Positions 10,807 to 20,736 of a DNA stretch of 50,686 bases are shown one piece after another; positions within the stretch are counted from its first letter, which is position 1, and each line of letters opens with the position of its first letter. The stretch comes from Perkinsus olseni (Eukaryota; Perkinsozoa; Perkinsida; Perkinsidae), in assembly GCA_013115135.1 (NCBI GenBank), contig JABANP010000400.1:1-50686 (forward strand), written 5' to 3'. Position numbers and translations under genes: made by a program. The notes beneath the pieces were generated by a model, which saw only the letters and a list, made by a program, of their open reading frames with translations, was not told the origin of the DNA and searched no databases.

Positions 10807-13800
10807 TCAGTGGAGAATTCTTCCAGAAGATCTCCTGCGTGCTCCGATTTGAGCAGCGTCCACGCCCAGCAACTGCAGACCGTCCAGTCAGAAGCTCCTT
10901 TCCGACACGCTTACTTCAGAATATTCTTGCTCTCTCCGCTTCCTAGCGTCCTCAGCAGCTTGTTTTTTGTTCTTCGTGGCGTCCTGGGGAGACGACCGAA
11001 ACCTAGTCAGTGTGAGCCATCCCTCGTCATGGGAACCATTCTCGACAAGATTACCGTATCGGCTTCGCAGTGCCTCTTCCCTTACTCGAAGATTCCATAC
11101 GTTGATAAGCGGCCATCAGTCTCTGCTCGACCTTCTGTTTGTGGTCCTCTGCTTTCTGCACCCGCATCCTGTCTCGGCGAGTTTTCTCCATCTAGCAGCG
11201 TCTCGTCTGCCCGTGAAGCGTTGAAAGCCTCAGCGACCTGTCCCTCCAGATTGTTGATGAGCTCCCCGTCTTGCTCGCCCAGTTCGTCGAGCTCTCCACC
11301 GATTTCTTCGATTCGGGCCTCGACCCCCTCAAGCATGTGCGAAATCTCTGCGAAGTGAGATTCTCCAATAATACAAGAGTACAACTGAGAAAGGTAACGG
11401 CTACCTGCCGCAAGAAGCTAACTCTCATCGATACGAAACATTCAATTGTTCTGAGGATACCCGAGGTCCAGTGGCACGCGATGCCAAACCTCTCTGACCC
11501 ATAACTCGGTACGCTTGCCTGTTTTCTCTCGAGTTCTCACCCAATCTATAAGACGAGACGAGGTAAGGCGAGCAACTTACCTCCAGCACCTTTTTCTCCA
11601 CATGTTGCAATTCCGCGTCGACCTTGTCAGCGCCGGACTTGTCAACCAGAGCGGCACTCAACGCTCTGCAAGCCTTCTGTTCCATTTGCGCTGTTTTTTC
11701 AAGATTCTGAACCACGGGCATGACCCTACCGAGAGCCAGCACAGTGGAGCAGCTGAGCAGCGACTTAGTTTCTGTAAGACATTACGATGGAGAAAAGAAG
11801 CGGATGACTCTACTCGCTTCTGTTCTCTTAGCTCTTCTTTCCTCATCCCCGCAGTTCTCTCGGTCTCCTCAAGTTCACTGGTCAAGCCTGCGAGAACCTA
11901 GGACATGTGTCCTTGCCTTACAGCGACGCGTTCGAATTTCGAAGGATCAACTAGGTAGAGGGACTTCTCACGCCGACACAGGGCCCCTAGGGGCACAACG
12001 CACCTGATCCGACTCCGCTTCCAGCTGTATAGCGAGCAAGTTCTTGTCCTCAAGGGCCGTGAGTATGTCTACCAGCTGCTTAGGCTCGGTGAAGTATCTG
12101 CCGGGAACGCCCTTATCGCGGGACTTACTAATTGAGCGACGCACTGTCTTCAGCTCAAGACGAGAATTGTGTACTCTGAGATATTGTGTTCCTGTCGGCT
12201 GTCGCTCGCCACAAAAGTTCTGGTGACGTTTTCCAGTAGAAAATGTCAGACATTCAAACTAAAGTCGGATATTTCATGACAGTAGACATTCAATGTCTAC
12301 TGCTAGGTTAGACTAATCTAGCATTGAACTGTCGATAAGTGATTGAGATGGGTCGAGAATCTCGACTCGAGATTGAGATCAACCTCTCCTGTATCTTGGT
12401 AGCAAATTGTTACTAGCAATCCTACGCAGGAGGATCGGTGTGAGCGGAATACCTTGCAGAGCCTATGCACGTATAAGAGAGACGTGTGCGCGCCAATTTG
12501 GCGCCGCCAAAGATAACGAGAGGCTCGCGGTAGTTCAGCGCAGTTCAATGCTAGAGCTAGCAAGGTGCTAGCAAGAGGCAACAATACCATGAAGTTATGG
12601 CTCTAATGATGGCAGATGGGAGCTCAAGCCGGGCTCTGCTGGAGTGCCCCCTGCTTCTCCCCGTGGATACAACGACCCCAATAATTGGCATGAGGAGAAC
12701 AACGACGGCAACCTTCACTCTGACGAGGCATGTCTGCTGAACGGCGAGGATGGTACTGTTACGACTTCTACAACAAAAACCACTACTGCTATAACGAGAA
12801 CCACAAGAAGAAGTGATGCTCCCTAGAGATTTGTAACGCCAAATAAAAGGTTATGATTCAGGTGTGCACCGGCTCACGGAGCGGCTCTCATCTGATGACG
12901 CAACCAACGGTACCGGAATGATTTACATTGACTACGTTGGATGGGTTTAACCCGCGTTTTGACGAAGATGGAAACCTGATCCCCGGATCTACCACCCAGT
13001 TCGCACCATCAGACCTGTCTGACTTTCTCCTACCTGACTCTCCTCCTGGTGTCATGAACCAGTAACCCATTGGGTTACTTCCCGGTACCGGGCTCTCGAG
13101 GTTATGGTGAGCATTCAAGTTGAATGATTCAACTTGTCGAAGAAGGTTTGGAACTACATATTTCGTATGAAAAATCGCATGTTACGCAAACGCCTCATAA
13201 TTTGGGCTATAGGTGGAATCTCAAGGACCTAGCGGTGGCCCGAAGACAAGAGGGCTAAACTTTTATCCGACTTGTATGACGTTATTACGGCCAAATCCAC
13301 TTCCACTGTACTTGTGTCATTGGTTGACCGTCTAGCAGGCCGCCTCACTCGGGCAGCCCAACTTGGGCTACTCAGATAGCTCCAATATATAGCTCTGAGC
13401 TGAGTTCCTTTTATGCGCTGCAGGCCAGTACCCGCAAACATCATCTTGACCGCCTTCGGGTTGGCTCGCATGAATGAGACCATGCGACGATTGCGTGACG
13501 CAGTTTGCGTCTGGCGTGGCCGAGTCTTGGTTATAGTGTCGTTGTTGATCACATCAAGGGCGAGGAGAATCATTTTGCAGAGTTTCTGTCCCGTTCGTCG
13601 GCAGTCGACGGTCGGCTGATGAGCGTGATGTAACATTAAAGGCCTTTGGGCAGGAAATCGATACGCACGCTGTTGGCTACCTCGAAAGATAGTGAGAGGA
13701 AGAGACCTTTGTTTTTGTGCGACTTATACACAACTTCAGAAACATATTAACTACGTACCGGTTACGTAGTAGGCGCGTTTAGTTACGAGGCGGAGACAAT

Positions 13801-16800
13801 AGCACAATTGCGTCCGCTCAGCTCGGCGCTTCGCGAGCTAGATAGCAGAGTGCTGCAACCGTTCTGGTTGGCCAGTGCACATCGTCAGGTTTCACAGTTT
13901 TATTTGATTTTAAACCCATCCCACCCACACCTGCGTTGGAGGCTCTGGTGCGGTTTGTTACCGACCGGGTCTCGCGGGCCCATCATGCCCTGGCAAGCGC
14001 CGTGTCATGTGTAGGCGTACCGCTGCCATGATTGCGGCTGACCGTTTCGCATGCCGGTGTCTGACGGACACCGGGTGGCGTTCGGTGCTTGCCCAGGTTC
14101 ATGATAGGGCCGCTGCTGATTACCCAAACCTCGCAGGTATGGTTGGAGACTCGCTAACTAATTAGTGACTACGGTGTTCACTGGAAAACTGGACGGAGGT
14201 GGTGAAGTTGGTAAGAAAACTTCACATAGTATGAGGAGAACGGGTGTACGCTTAATGACGGATGTCAATATACGGTTGAAAGCTATTGCTGACTGCGGCC
14301 GTTGGAAGGATGTTCGGACAATGCAGAATTTCTGCTTGAGATACTGTAGTGGCAGGTTGGGGCGTGTAAAGTTTACTCCAGTCGGATGTTAAGTGTGCGG
14401 TGACTCATCTCCAAACTGATCTCTGATGTGACTGATCTCTGTGAAACTATTATCTGACAATCCACCTTTAATACACTCGTGTTTTGTTTAATGAAGGAGA
14501 TTGGGCGTGAAGCGAAGTAGGTCCTACTTAGTAGGATACCATAGACTGCTGACTCGACCTTGACCGGCTACGGAGTGGGGCAGCTAGTGTCCTACTGAAC
14601 CGTGGTGGCCTCCAACTGAGAGTTGGCACTGCCAACTTGGCAACAGACATAGCCTACTGTCTGGTTGCTAGCTCTGACACTGACGAAGATCGCACAGGTC
14701 AGAGCAGAGCCGCGCACTGTTCACACTCCCAACCTCTGCATCAAGGGGATTTCCGAAATCCGATTTCGGGGTATCGTGTTTATCTGGATTGCAGTTACCC
14801 ACGATTCAAGAAAATCTAATTCGGTGGTCTTGATTCTGCCCAATCACCCCAATCGACTAGTGACTCACCCAGGTATCTCCTCGCCTGAGCTCTCAGACTC
14901 GATGCTTCGCTCAAGTTCCGTCCTGCTCGGATACTCCTTCGATAGCTCTTCCCTTCGTTTACTGATCATCTGATATGAACAACAACGCTCACACCTGAGC
15001 AAACAAAGATCCGCATCTCGACTAGAGATTCTCGAGTGTGATGCGAACCGAGCCGAAGCAAACCTCGTGCAAAAAATATGCATTCAAAGACGGGCTCAAA
15101 AACATCAGTAAGGTTGTTCGCCTCCGTTTTATAATGCTACATGATGTAGCATTTAGAAGATTCAGTCTTGTATGTGATGGAGCTTACATTACATACAAGA
15201 CTGAATCAGATGCAGTCTCAGTGAATCTTCAAGATTCGATCTTGCTCTTCTAGTAGGAGACTCTTACTCTATCTAACTCTTCCTCCGCAGCCCTCTGTGC
15301 AGCTTCGCGAGACTTACCACGCAAGCCACGCCTACTTGACGCGGTTCTCTGAGAAACAAGAAACCTGTGTGGACGACTGCAAATGCCATCAAATTTTCCG
15401 CAGGGACTCCCTGCCAGGGAGCGTCGGAGGGCCTCAGGACACCTCCTCTCCCTACTCGATTTCGTTCTTCCCAAGCGCTTCGTATACTCGGTAGTTCCAA
15501 CTCGAGGTTACTCTCAATGGATGAGCGAATGCGCGTCCACTCTTCTGCAACCTTGAGTCGAATAAAACCGATGTGGCTGTTGGGCGCGGCCCTCGATAGG
15601 AACCTTCTTCGCCTTCCTTTTTCTTTTCCTCTCGCGCTTTTCGTGCGTCTTCGTTATAAACCACTCCTCCGGCGTGATCTCCGCTAGAAACTTCCGGTAC
15701 CTGCTGAAGGAGTCCAAGCAATAACCTGGTGTCACCAGGTCACCAGGCTGGTGATTATGACCAACAACCGCGTTATCTCTCGATTCTCCGCACCGCGGTC
15801 GTCGACGACGACTCGTCGTATTATGCCTCGTTCATTCCGGCTCGACAAACGAGGCTAGACGATATTGCTGCCAGTAGCTCAAATGTATACTTTGATACGC
15901 ACACTCAGCCTGAGTGACTCAGGTATGATAAGATCAAGGCAGTTAGTATCTTAGTGAGTCACGCTAAGCCACAAATGCTAATGAGGGTTGCTCGAACGCT
16001 GAGTGCATCCTGATAAGTGTAATATCGTCGTCGACGGGACCATCCACTACGACAGGCCACTATTGGGATTCGGTAATGCATGAAAGGCCTCCTGATCTAC
16101 CTGTTCAATTCCTGCTTGAACGTTCGAAGCCTCGATGTCTCTCTTTCCAGCACCAGTACGTGCTCTTTTAGAGACCGAACCTACTCAGCCAGAAAACGAG
16201 TGGGGATCTTCGGAAGATCATCTTGAGCGCGCACGCTCCCCGAGAGCGGCTTTCGTCTCGGTTGGGTAGCGTCCGTGTCAGCGCAAAACCTCACGCCGTC
16301 GCCATCTCTGTCAAACTTGATGCCGATGGAACAGCAACTTGACGACGAGCTCGGCGTTGAGTCGTCACCTTATTAATTTTGTCGCTCTTCAACGCAGTCA
16401 CAGTGTCGGTCTTCGCCATCGCCTCGTGAGCCCGAGTATCGTAAGACTTCAGGAAGGCATCGAAGCTATTTATTTTCTCTTCAGCACGCTCTTCCGATCT
16501 CGCTAGGGCTTCTTCCTGTAACAACAGGTAGCCTCGCACTGGAGGCAACCCTTTTGAAGAAGGTCGCGTCGCGAGACAGTTCCTGGTGATTTTTATTATC
16601 TGGGTGTTCAACTGCGGAAAGGTAAATGCACGTCCAATCTAATGTGTAGATCTTAGCAACTCCCCCAGGCCCTGGGGCCCAGGGTGCTGAACGGGCACTT
16701 ACGGAATACATTAGTTGTGTATGATTCACAATCATTGAATACAGAGAAGTTCAGATGAATGATATGTATCTAGGAGTCACCTCGATATTACTATTTTAAG

Positions 16801-18519
16801 TAATGTTCAGTAATAATATTCTATACGTATAACCGTTTTCAACATAATCTCTATTATACGTATGAGGCATTTGCTGTCAGTTGAAGAGGATGCGCCGGAA
16901 TGAATCTTAGCTTTAAAAGAACCTTTCAAGCGGCGCCTCTCGAGCTAAATCTATTTACCATCACATACCGGCTCGGTCCTACTTTGCTGCTCGCCTCAAG
17001 GTCAAGTCTTGCTATCTCCGCTCTTTTCATCTCAGATGCCATGCGAAGGCGCAGAACGTTTCTGAACTGCCACAGTCACAAACGAAAGGCCTGCTGATGG
17101 GAAGGGGCGCCGAATTCAGTGAACAAGTTTCGTTCAACAAAGTTTCTCGTTTCTGGACCAGGCGAATTCCCCCACTCTGGCAAGTAGTAAATTGCCACCA
17201 CGAGCACTCATGGCCTCGTTCGTGGACCATCAGCACATGCCGTGCTTTGCCAGTAACGTTCATAACTTTCTTCCGTCTCCGAAGATGATATATCAAATCA
17301 GGGAGATGAAAGAAATATATAAATTGCTGGAGATGAGAATCTGTCTTTATTTATCGAAGAACCATAAAAGCCTTGGGCACTGTCCGCTGATCCTATCTTG
17401 ATCCGATAAGGAGGTACGCTGAAGCTAAGTGGCGGATGGCGAGAAGACATCAGATCAAGATTGGTTTGTAGACGGCAAAACTTGGGCGCTGTGTTCTCAA
17501 TCAGTCGGTTTTCAACAACACTCACTTGCGATTTTCCAAGAAGCTGTGGCGACTCTCCCTCAAATATCGACGACTCTGTTTTGCTATGCTCGGCAGACTC
17601 GGTGCAGTGGGCTCCTGCGTCTTCACGGCACCCACGTCGGCGTCCATGAGAGCGAGTGCACTTCTGGTCTCGATCGCTGCGAGGGCTACAGGCTCGGCGT
17701 CCTGATCCGAGGCACTTCACAGTTGATGCGCTACGATCAATGAGAGAGACCCTCAGAGGGACTACTGACTGGCAATTATAATTGCATGGTTCGACATAAG
17801 ATTCGCCTTACACTCTAGCACTACTCAAGAGTCTTCAGCCAAGACACGGGAAGTGTCAGTCAGTAACATTAAGCCAACTCCTGGTTACCTTTGGCTGAGT
17901 CAAGAAGATGTCCACCGGGCGCAAGCGATTGTTCTTCGAAGCCATAGAGCTGGCAGTGTACTTGCGACTAACCTACACGTCATGAAACCAAGCTGTTCAA
18001 GCAACTAACATCATGATTGTGGTATCAATAGTATTGATAATCAATAGTATTGTGGTATCTTGATAGTACTCGTCTTGAAATTTCGGGCGTCGGCAGAAAC
18101 CTCATGCGGACGACAAATCATAAGAAGAGCATGATTATCAACTCCTTCGGTGATTCGCAACATAACACCCGCCGGGAGTTTCTCAGGTTTGCCCTACTCT
18201 TGTCTCAGACGAGTCGTTTGAGTGCTGAATCCGAGATTTACGTTCGAAAAACTAGTTTCCGACGTCCTTTAGTTCCTTTGTTTTTCGCTGGTTTTCGAAA
18301 AAACTAATCCCTCCTAAATCGAAGCGTCGAGCTTCGAGCTCTAACACACGAGACTTCCATTCACCTTCGCTGCGCGCTCATTATGAGAACCCCCAAGACC
18401 TTTGACTTCTTACAGGTAGCTGCTTGCGTTCAACAGCGACAGCCTCTTCACGCTGCCTCTGTCGTTCACCGTGACGTCGAATGGATGCGTTCGAATTTGG
18501 TAGCTTGTAAGGGTTATAC
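10807..18519 (-). CDS. CFAP100: CFAP100 (MIA1/FAP100-like) cilia protein, about 20 exons
   Basis: Axonemal coiled-coil protein; in Chlamydomonas FAP100/MIA1 with FAP73 regulates inner-arm dynein I1/f. Exons seen on the minus strand: 18519-18414 (NPYKLP...RRHGERQRQREE), 17701-17526, 17066-16983, 16944-16923, 16611-16550, 16515-16369 (DUF4200 core INSFDAFLKSYD), 16180-16101, 15703-about 15604 (YRKFLAEITPEEWF), about 15575-15456, 15348-15268, 14969-14869, 12153-12004 (RYFTEPKQLVDILTALED), 11887-11814, 11771-11581 (VEKKVLE), 11384-11238 (LYSCIIGES), 11191-11055, 11002-10915 (FRSSP), 10872-10807 with TGA. Family landmarks NPF-like, FDxFLK, YFxxP, KVLELY and FRSxP occur in the right order. Most neighbouring phases agree. 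Unresolved: the start exon (a candidate ATG at 18774), links 17526/17066, 15604/15575, 14869/12153, 12004/11887 and 11814/11771. The large intron contains a retroelement relic on the other strand. Confidence 0.85.
12620..12826 (+). other. Possible short coding remnant inside CFAP100 intron
   Basis: An open plus-strand stretch reads PRGYNDPNNWHEENNDGN, then a Thr-rich tail, and stops before an AATAAA at 12841-12846. Another frame of the same DNA gives a Tyr/Asn/Cys-rich end (WYCYDFYNKNHYCYNENHKKK-like) with its own stop, so one indel may separate the two halves. No family recognised. It may belong to the retroelement remains that begin at 12895. Confidence 0.2.
12895..14031 (+). mobile_element. 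Decayed Ty3/gypsy-like (or DIRS-like) pol relic
   Basis: Broken plus-strand reading frames resemble retrotransposon polyprotein pieces. At 12895-13065 a short frame with one internal TGA contains FNPRFDEDGN and ends PPGVMNQ. At 13233-13379 the frame reads RWPEDKRAKLLSDLYD and then a LAGRLTRAAQLG motif, as in the region after the reverse-transcriptase fingers and palm. At 13541-13610 HIKGEENHFAEFLSR matches the RNase H C-terminal pattern H-I-x-G-x-x-N-x-x-A-x-x-L-S-R. At 13902-14031 a frame with ALEALVRFVTDRVSRAHHAL resembles an integrase downstream region. Stops and frameshifts separate the pieces and no long terminal repeats were identified. It lies in a CFAP100 intron in opposite orientation. 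Confidence 0.65.
15134..15207. repeat. Two adjacent perfect hairpins in a CFAP100 intron
   Basis: 15134-15152 is ATGCTACAT-G-ATGTAGCAT. Immediately after, 15159-15175 (GATTCAGTCTTGTATGT) is exactly complementary to 15191-15207 across a 15-nt loop. Both lie in the intron between exons ending at 15268 and starting at 14969. Confidence 0.8.
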
Positions 18520-19664
18520 CTGACATACCGAAGCATCCCTGCCTCAAAAGGTCGGTCCAGGACCGACGAACGGACCGTCACGGTCCGACGTCACGTGTTT
18601 CGTGAGATGCCGCAAGGTGAGCCTCACCCGGGATGCTTCGGCGAGGTAAGGCTTCCGAAGCTCTCGGCCGTTCCTCGGTCTTCCATTAGAGAGTTCAACG
18701 CTACGTGATAGTAACTGGACTAGCTCCAATGGGAATGAAGCGATACTACTGCCATTGTCCATAGTCGATGCCATTCATTCGATTCGATTCTGCTCGTGAA
18801 ACTGCTAACTAATTACGGCTCATAATGATAATTCATGAATGACACAATTATGATGGAAATGTGCGTAACTGTGAATTAATGCCAACTCAAACTTGATAGC
18901 AGAGAGACTGCCGACTCGGCAGTGTCTATTCGAGACTCTCTAGTATCCTACCTACTAGATCACGGAAGTAGTTCATTCCGTGGTTTTTGGGCTCGGCTTG
19001 AGTTCTACCCGAGTTTCCCAGCCGTAAGGGTTTCCGATTTCACGGATTTACATAGCTCGATAACCAACCTAGGATCTCGGCAGAGGGACGCTGATTGGCG
19101 GAATCCCTGCGAGCATCTTGATCCTAGATTCAGCCGCGAGATGGTTGGCTGAAACGTACCCGATGAGTTACTCAGGCTGTGTACGCTTCGACGGTAGTGA
19201 CGTTATTGCTTCTTCCTCTGCAGGTCCTAACATCAGTTCCTCCCCACGCTCAACGCAACCTATTTCTTCCGCGTGCTTGCCCGACGTTGTTGCACACAAA
19301 CCTCAAAAGTCCTCACGCCGCTGAAGTTGATCCGCGCTAGATCGACGGCGCCAATCACTGGAGTCTGGACACTTCGAGAGGCCCGGCAAATGGAGTATTT
19401 TTGAGAATCGCATTGAACCGCTCAATTTGAACGTTTACCTTCAAGTTGCCGGTGCAGAGCAAAGAAAGCGTTCCCCGACAGGTTGTGCACTTGCACAAAC
19501 TACAGAAGCCCTTTACGCGCTCTCGCCGCCTCGGCCTAGCTCCCCATCTGAGTGCGTCATCTACACGGACCGGTTATACATCGGCGATACCAACGACCCG
19601 TTGAGCACTACTCAACACGGCGGCCAGAACGAGGAACATAACATCAATAACATCTGGTTCAATC
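18520..19664. other. Intergenic region with a dispersed repeat copy
   Basis: 18544-18774 (-) has an open frame with an ATG at 18774 and a GTGAGG donor after KPYLAEASR; it could be the first CFAP100 exon, but its phase does not match the next. About 19340-19620 (+) matches the reverse complement of about 33900-34190. The segment 19535-19612 is the best conserved, at roughly nine bases in ten. A shorter stretch at 19125-19180 resembles 21640-21690. No intact gene seen. Confidence 0.5.
19340..19620 (+). repeat. Dispersed repeat family, copy 1
   Basis: Shares with the minus strand of 33900-34190 blocks such as CCCCATCTGAGTGCGTCATC and CCGGTTATACATCGGCGATA, and more weakly a GAGxCTGGAxxCTTxGAGAG block. 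The reading frame through the conserved part (SECVIYTDRLYIGDTND) is open here and partly broken in the other copy. It may be the remains of a mobile element or a gene family; no family recognised. Confidence 0.75.
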
Positions 19665-20736
19665 CTAGGCAAGCCTTGATCTCTTCGACTCTGGTGGAGT
19701 GAGTTCATCATCGTAATCTTCCCCTCCTCGCTTTCCTTTTCTAATTACAGTGTCACCGAGCATGTGAAGGTTACCAAAGTCTAGTAGAAGGCTCACCTCT
19801 CTTATACGGATCGGCCCTGTTCGGGCATTCAGGAACTTGAAGACTATTGAATATTCGTCTATAACGCAGATGGCAGCGTTGTGCTTCCGCAAGGCCTTCA
19901 GGTCTCCTCCGAACTCCGTACGTAGGCAGGCGAACTGGTCACTTACCTCAATTTTGCTGCTCGACCACAGACTCTGACTCCTGTCGTCAAAACCATAGCA
20001 ACGGTCATCGATATCTGTGCCGAGAACAGGGATTAACCTTGACCAGGGGCGAAGGCTAGTCAGGTGCATGTTCCTGACGACGTACTTATCCCCGATTCTA
20101 TGAAAAAAGATCAAATCAGCAGCTCGCGTGCCAAGAGCATCTCCGGTAACATGAACCTCCATGTTGACGAGATTCTCAAACCTGTTACTATCGTTCTTCA
20201 ACATGAGATATCTTCCGGGCTCGATTCTCCTAACGCGGCTCCTCAAAGCGTGGGTAAGCTTGACGTCAGAGTAAACTTCTCTTTTCACTAGAAACTTCAG
20301 GACAACCGAATCACCACCGGCCGGGCAAATGAGGAAATTGGAAGCGGTCACTCGTCGATGCATGGGATGGTTTTTCATAACTATCCTGAACCATTCGGAA
20401 ACGGACAAGTCACCATTCTCAGCCCCCTGCAAAGCGTAGCATTCCTCCTGTAGTTGCCATGCAGCCCCGCCCGCGTTGACGGGTATTCTCCTCAGAAGGA
20501 TCTCATTGAAGGTGAATCTCTGGCCACCCTTTTCCTCGAAGGTGATATCAACGACGGTGCCGCCCCTTCAACCCCATTCTCGCTCTCAGCTCGATGCCAC
20601 CGAAGGAGGTATTTGCTGAGCTACTCATATTGGCCGCGTAAGTGCCGAGGTTGAGGCGGGGTGGCTCTGACTTCCGCGGAGGGTCGGATGCCGTAGTGAT
20701 GATCGACACGATTGAAGCAATAAGAACTTGTTTCAT
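19665..20736 (-). pseudogene. Secreted protein of unknown family with a one-base frameshift
   Basis: The start at 20736 gives a signal peptide, MKQVLIASIVSIITTASD. The frame runs through NTSFGGIELRARMGLKG and stops at 20548. One base further on, a second frame (VVDITFEEKG...) runs without a stop for about 300 codons to the TAG at 19665. The junction is a G/C-rich run at 20561-20566. Read across it, the product would be about 355 residues, secreted, ending in an acidic stretch and KRSR. No domain recognised. It lacks obvious introns, although GAG|GTAAGT near 19948 could be a donor. Either a recent pseudogene or a sequencing indel; the long open second half favours the latter. Confidence 0.6.

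Larger units (their letters stand above)
6797..11419. repeat. Tandem segmental duplication, copy B
   Basis: Direct-orientation partner of copy A. Its right break falls in the CFAP100 intron just upstream of the exon beginning at 11384 on the minus strand. The full-length CFAP100 gene continues rightwards from copy B only, so B sits at the parental end for that gene. The glycine-rich gene in B is open throughout. The two copies are separated by about 2.1 kb holding the 20-bp minisatellite. Confidence 0.95.

Noticed and set aside
14699..14735. Alternative terminal exon for CFAP100 ending GWECEQCAALL
   Set aside because: Phase fits, but the clear C-terminal CFAP100 exons continue at 12153-10807; perhaps an alternative end only.
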